Shown: one piece after another, positions 14,901 through 22,924 of the stretch
How positions within the stretch are numbered: position 1 is the stretch's first letter
Layout: every line of letters starts with the position of its first letter
NCBI GenBank assembly: GCA_013396915.1
Contig: VWZL01005015.1
Location: forward strand, 27,971 to 91,970
From: Stercorarius parasiticus
Taxonomy: Eukaryota; Chordata; Aves; Charadriiformes; Stercorariidae
DNA length: 64,000 nucleotides
Direction of reading: 5' to 3'
Position numbers and translations under genes: made by a program
The notes under the pieces: generated by a model
The model's database searches: none
Seen by the model: only the letters and a program-made list of their open reading frames with translations
Told to the model about the DNA's origin: nothing

Positions 14901-17900
14901 TGGACTGGAAAAATAATAAAGAATTGGGCCATTTTAACAAATAAAGCATAAAGGAGTAGGCTTGTGTCACTGACTTCTGGGCAAGGGTTTCAGTTGGGTA
15001 TTTTATAAGATGTGAATTTCAAAGAAGCAAAGGTAGTGACTTAACAGAAAAAACTCACTTCAGTGACACTGAGATTCTGATACTTGAGAAACATCTTTAA
15101 TTGTAGACTTCCTGTAAGTTAGTACTCCATCAGATCCACGACGTAAGGAACACTACAGTTAGTCCAACACACAGATAAACCCTCTGTGTAACGCTTCTTG
15201 GTGGCTAGTTTTAGTTCTTACTGCTAAGTGCCTTCCTCAGGCCCTTTGAATCTCTCTTCAGAACCCTTTCAAGACACATAGCTTTTTCCATCATTAAGGC
15301 ATCAACAATTTAGGTAGCATTGAGGCCATCTGACTCTGACTTTAGGAATGACATTTTCTCCTGGTATCTCAGCTGTGGGAATACTGTGACCCACTCCAGC
15401 TGGGAATGTCAATGGAAATAGTGTGTGTGAGTAGGACACCCCATCCTTTCTGAGAGGGGGATTGCCCCTGATTGATCGTGTTGAAGAGGATGCCGATAAT
15501 GACTCCCAGCCCAATTAAACAATAATCAGAGAATAACTGAGAAACTTCTGAAAAAAGGGTCAGCTTGAAAAGCAGCATTAAAGAAGCATGAAAATTTATA
15601 ATAATGGGGGGGAGACTGGAAACTTCATCAGTACCTGAAGTTTAGTTTGATGCCATCAGAAGCTGCTCTGCTAGCATCGTGACCTCTGCCTGGGCCAGAC
15701 AAGCAGCCTCCCTCTCTGGTGCTGTGAGGAGCTGCACTCCAGATGGCATGGACCACAGCAGGCAGGAACCCCATCGGCATATATGCATGTGGCCCTGTGG
15801 GTCATTTCCCACTGATGTGTGTCTTAGTAGGTTGTAGGAAGGGACGTGGGTTCACGTTAACTTAAAGCATCCATGTCCCCTGCAGAATTGGGTGTAAATA
15901 GGGGAGTTTGTACTCCCAGGAGGGTGGGGTGTGCTTATAACCCACCCTTCCTGGGAGAGGGGAATTTCTGTATATAGCATAATAACGGGACTACTAATAG
16001 AAGTGTGTTTATAAATTTGTAGGTGTCTGTTAACATTTTTAAGTGCCCAGTGTTGTGATTTATCTGTTGTATCACTGATACTGACCTTGATTGCATAGTT
16101 AACTGATTGCTTGTTAATTACATCTTAATGAATCAATAAACTGCTTTGATCCCGATTTGATTTAAACTATATGAATGAGCAGTCTCTAACTGTGACACTT
16201 GGGAACAGACACGTTGACAAAAATTACAATTAAATATTATATCAGTGGACTAAATAGTTTTTTCAGTATATGACATTAGGGCAATTATACAAATACCTTG
16301 AATTTCACTGTCTCTACACACCACTACAGTATTTTTCTTTCTTTAATCAGATTTGGTTATATTAATTTTTCTGTCTTTACAGAAACCAAGATTTTTATAA
16401 TACCACTTAAATTCGGACAAGAGAACTCGCTGAAAAAAGCATTTATGCAATAAAGATATTTTTCCGTTACCTCCCACTCTTCCTTTTCCTCAGGTTTTAG
16501 TCGTAGCTCATAGTGATATACATGTGAATTAGAGCTGGCATCAGCTAATGGAGGTGGAGACCATTTTGCCCAAAGGTATATTGTGTTAGCAGATGTTTTT
16601 GTTTCTAGAGAGAGGTCCACAGGAGCATCTGGCTGAACTGTATAAATGAAAAGTTTGCCATTAATGATTTAATTTTCTCTCAGAAAAAATATGTCCTTTA
16701 TGATTTGGTATTTCATCACATCAATTTCAGATCATTCAGCACTTCTGTAAGGGAATAGTGCAATAGCCTTTTTTTCCTTCTCTCCCTAATAATGTTTAAC
16801 TGGCTACTGATTTATCACAGTACCAGCAAATCTTAGACTTTACTGTGAAATTGTCAGGCTAAGGAAATAGAAATCATAATTCCATTACGCCACTCTTGCA
16901 AAATTAAAATGTCAGATATTTCATAGCTAAAAAGACTAAGTACATTTATCATTACAATGTGTAGACTATGCGTATGCAGAAAGCAGATGGAGTTAGGTAC
17001 AATGGGAGTAGCCAGAAAGGTGTTTACATTTGGAAAATTTAGGTAGCTTAACTGAATTTGAAAGTTTTATAATCTGCAGTGCTAGGAATTTACAACACTG
17101 TCACTGAGTCTAATTGAAATACTGGAGATAACTAGAAACTGGAGCCAATTTTTCAGCCAAAGTTAAAATGACAAAAAATACGTAGTTTTCACATAAATTA
17201 CAGGTGCATATTTTAGGTCATCTGTAGATCAACACTCCTCCATAGCAAGTTACACATAATGAGGAAAGAAATTTTTCATTGCTACTTGTTCTGGGATTAA
17301 AAGCCACATACACCTCCAACTAGTTTGTTTTCCATTTCATTCTTCCCTTTTTACCTATGGAGGTCACATCCACATACTGAGGATCTGAGCTGTTACTTCC
17401 AATCTCATTCGTTGCCGTTACAGTGATATTATATGTTGTCCAGGGAGTAGTGTGATTTGTATCAAAGTAGCAGGAATTGGGACCTGACGTTCGGTAGTCT
17501 GGACATTCATAGCCTTCTTCTTCACTGAAATAAAATGATTTTAAAAGTTAAAAGTTTAGGAAATTAATAATATGATAATATTCTAGTAAATGCCTAGGTT
17601 CAGCAAAGAAATTTGAAATGTTTAACTTTAAACCTATATAAACCCACCTTTGGGAAATATTTCTGTGACTGTCAAATGCTATTACCATAAATGCTTCATT
17701 GCTATTTTTACTGCAGTTGTTCAGGATGAACACTTTTAACACCTTTTTCGTACATAGGAATATATCGATAAAAGAATGGTAAAAGAAATTTCCAGAGATA
17801 GCATAAGGCAATTTTAAAAAATGTTTAAAAGCAAGTTAAAGGCAAATTAAACACATTCATTTTGACTAAAGAAGAAAAGTAGCTAAATATCTTCTTTACA

Positions 17901-20810
17901 TACTTCCCCTGGAAAATAATGTGATGGGCCCCATGGCAGATAGGATTATTTTGTTTTCAGCAAGATGCTAATTTATCTGCTTTTTAACATGATCATCATG
18001 ATAACTGTCTCAACAGTTCATGATCTCCTACCTATTACCTTTATACAAGTCGTCGGCTTTTTTAGGAGAGGGACTGTTCTGTATTCAATTAGAGCTGAAC
18101 TGGGTGATGTACTCAAAGCCTATCCCAGGTGTGAAGAACTGCACAAACCCAAAGCACCACCTGAGGTGGTTCAAGGATGCACTTCAGTTGCACTGTTAAG
18201 CCCTATGCACCACTAATAACAAGATCTCCTAGTTTCCAGGAGTTTTGTCCCAGTTCACAAAGACAAGACGGGAGCAAGGGGACAGCACCTGAGAGACAAT
18301 GAGCTAAGAAGGGCAACGGCAGCACAGATCTGGAGTGCTTGGCAGTGCCTGGTGTTCAGCAGATTCAATGAAACGGAGAAGCACTCTCATCCATCCCTAA
18401 GTGGGCCTGTTCTGAGGTGTGATAGGTATGACTTAAAACGTCCATTAAAATTTCTATTGTGATTGAGGTTGAAACATCTGGACTTTCACAAAATAAAAGC
18501 TCTCAGATCATTGTTGAGCATGGTAGCTTCATTAAAGGCTGGATCTTTCCTGATCGATTAATACCAAATGATTTGGAATTTATTTAATTGAAGCAGGGGA
18601 GTCTGAGGCTTTACCTTATCTATTCTGAACCTCACTGGATTTATTCCTAGAAATTTAACCTCTGAGTCTCCCTGCTTACTTGGCCCTGTTCTGAGCCTCA
18701 TGTTTTCACGAAGAAAGGGCAATTATACAAAGAAGCACAGGTTAAGTAAAGTTACTAAACATATACATAAAATAAACATACATATAAACATATTAGACAG
18801 GATGAGGGAGACACGGACTTTACCAAAACAGTAACTTTTGAGATGTAATACCCACATCTGATTTTACTCCATTTTGGGAACCATGAGGTTGGCTGCAAGT
18901 CCAGAAGGGGAAGCAAAGACTCTCTGTAGATTTCCTCCAGATGGGGGTTTGCTGTGCAGGGTAATGGAGAAGCTCCCCGGCAGGGCCCCTGAGGGCACCA
19001 CCAGCCCTCACTGCCCCTGCCCAGCCTCCCCAGGGCCTCCCCACGCACTGCCTGGGGCCCAGGTCCTCATTTCAGCCCACCGCGGCAGGGCTGGTCTCCA
19101 GATCCCCTGCCCTTCCCAGCCATGGGCCCTGCCGAGCCAGCCCCAGCCCAGCCTCAGCTCGTCCTCATCCCCAGGGATGTGCCCGATGCCCAAGGCTGTG
19201 TTGCCCCCAGCCTCCCCTGTTCCCTGTCTGGGACGGTGGGATGGGCCCTGGATGGAGGTTGTGCCCTGGGGTACCTTGATGTTCTCCTCCTCAGAGAAGC
19301 ACACCATTCAGCTAAAAGCTGTGTGCCTCCTGATAAGATGGACTAATGACACCTTTCCCAGCATGCCTTCAGACCAGTGGGATTTTAGGTCAGATGAGCT
19401 TCAGTGGGGACAGACTGAAGGTTTGGGACTGGTGATGGTCATGTTTTCTTCCAACAAGGGAAAGCCATTCATCTCATGTAGCCCTCGTTGGGTATCTGAG
19501 GTTTGAGTTCCTAAAAACACCTTTATAAATTAATGTTATAATTCCATCATTCTGTCATAATCATCACTCCATCACTTTCAGAATACATATGCACCGCTTG
19601 TTACCTGTCCCTGCTGTAGAACAGGGTGTAATTGGTAGGAAGTCCTCCATCTGAGCCAGGCTTCCACCAACAAGAAAAGGTTTCCTTTTCTAGAGAACGA
19701 CATCTTATTATCTTAGGTTTTTCAGGGTATGATTGACCTAGGGAAATGCAGAAATCCAGCTAGTTATATTAGAGTTGGGCAATGTTTTTTGTTGTTATAG
19801 TTGAATGATAAATTCAGGAAGGAAAGCTTTTTTTGAGGACAATAAAATTATTTGAAATTATGGACTGAATTTGGCAACTAAATCTGCTTAGAAAAAGGGT
19901 CAAAATATTCAGAAAAGTAAATACATTTTACCTCAAGCTTCTAAAACAGCTACTAAAATTATTTTAGTTGTGTTTTTCAAAGGAAGATTTCATTTTTACC
20001 TAAACTTAAAAAGTATACAGTTATCTCCAAATTAAATTAAAAAGTTTGGAAGTAAATATATTACCTCTTGTTTCTTCCTAAAAGATCCCAAATTTTTATG
20101 TTCAGGTCAACTTAAAATTAAATTTCACCTTCAACTTTGCAACAGAACCAAGATTCCACTATTTGCACATATTTGGGTTAAATTATAGGTAAGACAAGTA
20201 ATAAAAAGAAGGAATCAATGGGCAAGATGGAGTATTTTGTGTTTTGGCAACCTGCATGTATTAATTAATTATTTGAATATTCCCTAATAATCCCAATACA
20301 TATTAAGAGTATTTCCTGGTAAGACCAGTTGTCATTAACTTCTACCAAGAACATAGACCACAAATTTATATAGATTTTGTCATGAAAAGCATGTGGCTTT
20401 TCAAACTAAGCTTACCTTTATTTCATTAAAGTTCATACCATTATCTCTAACAGTGTTACTATTCATATGATGCTAATTCCCAAGAAGGTGACAAACATGG
20501 AATGAGTGTAAGGATGGAGTGAGTGTCTTTCATCATCACCACCACATAATCATTAAATTAATACTATAAAAAGAAAGGAGGACTCAAGCCATTTTCAAAA
20601 CCTCCATACAAACTTTAAAAGAAAGTCACTTAAATATGTACAGGCTCCAGTGGTCGTCAGGATAGGTCAGTTAAAGCCTCAGACTTTTGTAAAGAAAGTG
20701 TTTTAAGGAAAAACAAGTGTTTCAGGAAGTGTTTACTTACCAGTCAGACTCACTGCAGTCAGAGCAAGTAGCAAAATAATCTGAAGTGATGATGTCAATT
20801 TCTGCTTCAT
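4890..20810 (-). CDS. PRLR: Prolactin receptor with duplicated extracellular module (whole coding span, 12 exons)
   Basis: Single-pass class I cytokine receptor for prolactin. It signals from the plasma membrane through JAK2 bound at Box1 and through STAT5. Joining the 12 exons listed separately gives 2493 nt, or 830 residues plus stop, close to the roughly 830 residues known for chicken PRLR. Order: signal peptide 1-23; module 1 about 24-228 (cysteine pairs 36/46 and 75/86, WSEWS 214-218); module 2 about 229-434 (cysteines 240/250 and 279/290, WSEWS 420-424); transmembrane helix about 440-463; Box1 472-481; cytoplasmic tail to 830, with its last tyrosine at 819. Every junction is GT/AG and the intron phases agree, so the gene looks intact. 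Mammalian PRLR has one extracellular module; two is the known avian arrangement. Identification rests on the domain order, the Box1 sequence and the tail motifs. Confidence 0.97.
5913..6527 (-). other. PRLR intron, Box1 exon to last exon
   Basis: Begins GTGAGT and ends CTTAG. No repeat or embedded feature recognised. Confidence 0.9.
6528..6597 (-). CDS. PRLR: PRLR coding exon 11: Box1
   Basis: 70 nt, phases 2 to 0, residues 467-490. It contains [10 protein letters not shown] at residues 472-481, the proline-rich Box1 that binds JAK2 in this receptor family. The acceptor is a T-rich tract ending TTTTTTTAG and the donor is GTGAGT. Confidence 0.96.
6598..7546 (-). other. PRLR intron, transmembrane exon to Box1 exon
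   Basis: GTAAGT to TTTAG. I see nothing in it beyond AT-rich unique sequence. Confidence 0.9.
7547..7646 (-). CDS. PRLR: PRLR coding exon 10: transmembrane helix
   Basis: 100 nt, phases 1 to 2, residues 434-467. After the linker DFRVKD there is a 24-residue hydrophobic run (about residues 440-463), then the stop-transfer KGYR. The acceptor is GTTTCCTAG and the donor GTAAGT. Its entry phase equals the entry phase of exons 2 and 6. Confidence 0.96.
7647..8461 (-). other. PRLR intron, module 2 WSXWS exon to transmembrane exon
   Basis: GTGAGT to CCTAG. No recognisable repeat; short frames only. Confidence 0.9.
8462..8606 (-). CDS. PRLR: PRLR coding exon 9: module 2, WSXWS exon
   Basis: 145 nt, phases 0 to 1, residues 386-434. 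It carries [15 protein letters not shown], the [11 protein letters not shown] stretch and the WSEWS box at residues 420-424, then YIQIPT. The acceptor is AATTTCCAG and the donor GTGAGT. It is the paralogue of exon 5, one codon longer. A sense-oriented LTR ends only about 120 bases before its acceptor. Confidence 0.96.
8729..9790 (-). mobile_element. ERV LTR-like repeat in a PRLR intron, same strand as the gene
   Basis: The left edge reads TGTTATGGTTTGAG, the reverse complement of the CTCAAACCATAACA 3' terminus common to a family of avian ERV LTRs. The body (cccagaaaggggaact, the ggaagggaagggctcaggg segment, and a stretch near 9135-9180) matches that family as I know it. A minus-strand ATTAAA lies at about 8862-8867. 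The right boundary is unclear; the purine-rich 9530-9720 part may be internal or flanking. No primer-binding site follows at the left edge, so it looks like a solo or partial LTR. Open frames inside it are not genes. Confidence 0.6.
9791..10241 (-). other. PRLR intron, exon 8 to exon 9, part before the LTR
   Basis: Unique AT-rich sequence starting at the donor GTAAGG (10241). The intron continues through the LTR to the acceptor at 8607. Confidence 0.85.
10242..10411 (-). CDS. PRLR: PRLR coding exon 8: module 2, first half of the membrane-side FNIII domain
   Basis: 170 nt, phases 1 to 0, residues 329-385. It begins [12 protein letters not shown] and includes [10 protein letters not shown] and [14 protein letters not shown]. 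The acceptor is TTTTAACAG and the donor GTAAGG. It is the paralogue of exon 4, with one additional codon. Confidence 0.96.
10412..11677 (-). other. PRLR intron, exon 7 to exon 8
   Basis: GTAAGAG to AACAG. No repeat family or conserved block recognised. Confidence 0.9.
11678..11847 (-). CDS. PRLR: PRLR coding exon 7: module 2, second half of the N-terminal FNIII domain
   Basis: 170 nt, phases 2 to 1, residues 272-329. It contains [10 protein letters not shown] (Cys279), NSCYFD (Cys290), an NIT sequon, and [10 protein letters not shown] at the end. The acceptor is CTTCCATTTCAG and the donor GTAAGAG. It is the paralogue of exon 3. Confidence 0.96.
11848..13124 (-). other. PRLR intron, exon 6 to exon 7
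   Basis: GTAATA to TTTCAG. Contains the 40-bp tandem duplication described separately. The first 26 bases resemble the intron after exon 2. Confidence 0.9.
12468..12547. repeat. Two-copy 40-bp tandem repeat
   Basis: Positions 12468-12507 and 12508-12547 are near identical, differing at only two bases. Both begin ggctggctg and end ccactaagacct. A short GGCT run precedes the first copy. This looks like local slippage; it keeps a minus-strand frame open but carries no coding signature. Confidence 0.9.
13125..13257 (-). CDS. PRLR: PRLR coding exon 6: module 2, first half of the N-terminal FNIII domain
   Basis: 133 nt, phases 1 to 2, residues 228-272. It repeats exon 2: [12 protein letters not shown], then the second cysteine before WWKPG (Cys240, Cys250). 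The acceptor is TCTCTTACAG and the donor GTAATA. The first 26 bases of the following intron still resemble those of the intron after exon 2. In birds this second, membrane-proximal module is the one that aligns best with the single mammalian module. Confidence 0.96.
13258..14745 (-). other. PRLR intron between the two extracellular modules
   Basis: GTGAGT to TTACAG. This intron separates the end of module 1 from the start of module 2, so it contains the junction of the ancient duplication. I see no repeat at the junction and no left-over transmembrane-like exon. Confidence 0.85.
14746..14887 (-). CDS. PRLR: PRLR coding exon 5: module 1, WSXWS exon
   Basis: 142 nt, phases 0 to 1, residues 181-228. 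It holds the TQYKVI strand, VQVRCMLD and the WSEWS box at residues 214-218, followed by IQIPNG. The acceptor is TTTTCCAG and the donor GTGAGT. The box is intact, so nothing here suggests that the first module has decayed. The exon ends in the same phase as the last exon of module 2. Confidence 0.96.
14888..16470 (-). other. PRLR intron, exon 4 to exon 5
   Basis: GTAACG to TTCCAG. The half nearest exon 4 is occupied by an LTR-like segment. The stretch 15300-15600 has short minus-strand frames of no recognised family. Confidence 0.85.
15640..16197 (+). mobile_element. Possible LTR of an endogenous retroelement
   Basis: The segment has LTR-like layout on the plus strand: a GC-rich 5' half, a plus-strand AATAAA near 16135, and an end at ...ctctaactgtgaca before cttgggaacagac. 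It is GC-richer than the surrounding intron. I could not find paired terminal repeats, a target-site duplication or a convincing primer-binding site, so the call is tentative. Confidence 0.4.
16471..16637 (-). CDS. PRLR: PRLR coding exon 4: module 1, first half of the membrane-side FNIII domain
   Basis: 167 nt, phases 1 to 0, residues 125-180. It starts [12 protein letters not shown] and contains the WSPPPLAD and YELRLKPEE segments typical of the second FNIII domain of prolactin and growth-hormone receptors. The acceptor is TTTATACAG and the donor GTAACG. It is one codon shorter than its paralogue at 10242-10411. Confidence 0.96.
16638..17354 (-). other. PRLR intron, exon 3 to exon 4
   Basis: GTAAAA to ATACAG. 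Nothing further recognised. Confidence 0.9.
17355..17524 (-). CDS. PRLR: PRLR coding exon 3: module 1, second half of the N-terminal FNIII domain
   Basis: 170 nt, phases 2 to 1, residues 68-125. It contains the second cysteine pair (YECPDYR, Cys75, and NSCYFD, Cys86), N-glycosylation sequons around NHT and NIT, and the [10 protein letters not shown] strand that leads into the second FNIII domain. The acceptor is TTTATTTCAG and the donor GTAAAA. Its paralogous exon at 11678-11847 has the same length. Confidence 0.96.
17525..19604 (-). other. PRLR intron, exon 2 to exon 3
   Basis: GTAACA to TTTCAG. It includes a GC-rich block at about 18870-19300, described separately. The rest is ordinary AT-rich sequence. 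Confidence 0.85.
18870..19300. other. GC-rich block inside a PRLR intron
   Basis: The composition jumps to strongly C- and G-rich, with many CCCAG, GGGCC and CCCTG words and few CpG, against an AT-rich intron. A plus-strand frame of 210 codons (18874-19506) is open across it, but the opposite strand is also open for 99 codons, as expected from stop-poor GC-rich DNA. It probably represents an old repeat or a GC-biased insert; I do not recognise the family. Confidence 0.5.
19605..19737 (-). CDS. PRLR: PRLR coding exon 2: module 1, first half of the N-terminal FNIII domain
   Basis: 133 nt, entering in phase 1 and leaving in phase 2, residues 24-68. It carries the first conserved cysteine pair (Cys36, Cys46) followed by WWKPG, the usual start of a class I cytokine-receptor homology domain. 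The acceptor is TTTCCCTAG and the donor GTAACA. It matches the exon at 13125-13257 in length, phase and most residues, so the two are duplicates. Confidence 0.96.
19738..20740 (-). other. PRLR intron, signal-peptide exon to exon 2
   Basis: GTAAGT to CCTAG. AT-rich; no feature recognised. Confidence 0.9.
20741..20810 (-). CDS. PRLR: PRLR coding exon 1: start codon and signal peptide
   Basis: Encodes residues 1-23 plus one base of codon 24. The N-terminus begins MKQKLTSS and runs into a hydrophobic core ([10 protein letters not shown]), a standard secretory signal peptide, with cleavage expected near residue 23. The ATG has A at -3 and A at +4, an acceptable context. The donor GTAAGT begins at 20740, phase 1. 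The exon continues a few bases upstream as 5' UTR to one of four AG dinucleotides spaced 3 nt apart (20825 to 20816). Confidence 0.95.
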
Positions 20811-20824
20811 GATGTCTGCTTCTC
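20811..20824 (-). other. PRLR: 5' UTR part of PRLR coding exon 1
   Basis: The bases before the ATG read GAGAAGCAGACATC. They follow a pyrimidine-rich stretch ending CCTCCTGAG, the most likely acceptor (AG at 20826-20825). Three further AGs follow at 3-nt steps, so the exact exon edge is uncertain by up to 9 nt. Confidence 0.5.
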
Positions 20825-22924
20825 CTCAGGAGGAAATATCAGGTTAAGGGCTCATTGAAAAATAGGCCATGATGCAATAGTCAATAACAATGCTTAACAC
20901 GTGATATGTATCACTTGGCTTGATCCAAGTCCTTTTTGAATGGCAGCTAATTCATTCTTGTTATTTCTCAAAAAGGTGCAGCAACACCTACAGTTCCACT
21001 TCAGAAGTAGAAAACCTGAATCACAGAGTAGTAAGTACGTCTTCCTGGAAGTCTTTGAATGGTTAGCAGTGCTAGGATTACCATTCCATAGCATTAGCAA
21101 ATCTTGCACATTTATTTGGCATCTTGGGATACCGGGTGCTTTTCTTAAAGCTCTAACTTTTAGACTTACTAATTTACCTGAGAAATCAGCCTTTTAGTAA
21201 CAAAAAATACAGTTTTATCTCTGTTCATACAAAGAAGAGCACAACATATTTGAACTCTGAAAGCCCTGAAAAGAGAAGGCAAATAGAAAATATCCAAAAT
21301 TTATTTTGAAGTTTATGATTTTTGAGCCAATCTCATGACTTCCGAATATTTGGGACTGGCAATGTTGAATTCAGAATCACCCACGCTGAAGAATTCAACT
21401 CATTGTTTTTACTGCATTTGATTTTGCAGCAAAGCAGAAACACCAACATCAGAGAAAAGAAACCAAGGGAAAAGTAGCCTAACTTCACAGTTAATTTATC
21501 AGGTGAAAATGCAAGATGGGATGCACTTATTCCTCTTCCTTCAACCTGCAAAGGTCAGAGGCAGTGTTGCAGAACTTGGCTGAAATAAAGAGGTGCAAGT
21601 GGGAAGCCACCAGCTATGAAGACTCAGTCCCTGCAGTGGGCTGACACCGCTAGATGTCCTCAGAATTCAGTTTACAGCTCAGGGTAATCAGGAGTCCCTA
21701 CTGCTGCTAAATCTGTTGGTTTAGCCCAAAGAAAAGACAGAATAACGTAAAGCAAACCTTCTGCTTCTCCCACCAATGTGCTTCTTGCATGGAGATGGTG
21801 ACTCTGGTCGGATATTAGATTCTTGGTAGCCAACCTCACTCTTTGAAACTAAAGAACAATCTACTAACTAAATAGGAAGCGTCTCACCTCAGCTTTCCAC
21901 TCCTACCAAGCACATCTGACAGGTATCTGTATGCTTGAAACCCATTCAGTGTAGCACAGCGTGGAAACAAGCTGTCTCTTTGCTGAGGAAAAATTCTTTG
22001 TGGTTTACCAGATGACTCAATTTTCATTATGCAATTCATTTTCTGTATCAAGAAACTATAATCCGTCAGCATATAAATGTTTTTCAAGCACAAAGGCAAA
22101 TGAAGTATCAGTTACTTTAACTGAGTCTGAACGTTGTTTGCTGTGGACAACGTGGAGAAGAACAACAGTTGGCTATATTTCCATATACCACTCCTGAATA
22201 TTCAGGCCCATTTCATGCATGTAACTGAGCCCAGGCTGCAAAATCACATCTGGGTTAGTTTTAAACTCACTTACAGCAATCTGTGCACAAACAGTCAGTG
22301 GAGAGCAAGCCATTTAAATATAAATTCCAGTTTTGTGTAAGCACATGCAAATTTTATAACTGTAAACAAACAAACGTTAGTGTTTAACTTCAGAAATGAG
22401 CTGAAAACTTGGTGTTACATAATACAGAGCACAGGCCATTGAGCTCATGCAAGAAGAAGACACATTTTTCTTAAGTGAAGATGAAATAATGAACTATAAA
22501 CAGTAACTGTTTCATGTACATATGAAACTATTTACAATATTTTCTTATTTCTGAAAATAGCTGGAACATTTGTAAAATACAGAACTATCAAACTGAAACT
22601 CATACTGTGCTTCTTTATAGGGAACTGGTACCATGATTTATTTTTTTTACTTTTACAGATGTATCTTTTCTTTGTGAAGCATTGAGAGATACGAGAAACT
22701 GATTACAGTGAGTAAAAGAATGAAATTTGTCAATATGACAAAAGAGAGAGGCGTCATCAAGAAAGAGCTCTATTAGAGCACTCAGGAAGGAAAATAGCAT
22801 AATTTTAGAAACTGAAGATCTTCAGAAAAAAATTAATAGAAATAGGATGAAATCAATGCCTTTAAAAACAAGTATCTTTCCTTGGGAGCATTTGTTTTTT
22901 AAAAATGAGATGATTGTGAACCCC
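20825..22924 (-). other. PRLR 5' intron, part next to coding exon 1
   Basis: No known repeat recognised. It includes a 95-nt segment with usable splice signals at 21888-21982 (listed separately). Other open frames are short and random-looking. Confidence 0.6.
21888..21982 (-). other. Candidate alternative 5' UTR exon
   Basis: On the minus strand AATTTTTCCTCAG precedes a 95-nt segment that is followed by GTGAGACG, a good donor. It lies between the probable 5' exon at 27631-27699 and the signal-peptide exon. PRLR genes are known to have alternative 5' exons in mammals, but nothing here proves use; chance splice-site pairs are frequent. Confidence 0.22.

Noticed and set aside
15302..15578. Minus-strand hydrophobic frames as a retroviral envelope piece
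   Set aside because: A short hydrophobic run alone is not enough; no flanking conserved motifs and the strand disagrees with the neighbouring LTR-like segment.
18874..19506. 210-codon open frame as a protein-coding gene
   Set aside because: The GC-rich, stop-poor composition explains it; no domain, no splice or poly(A) context, and the opposite strand is open too.
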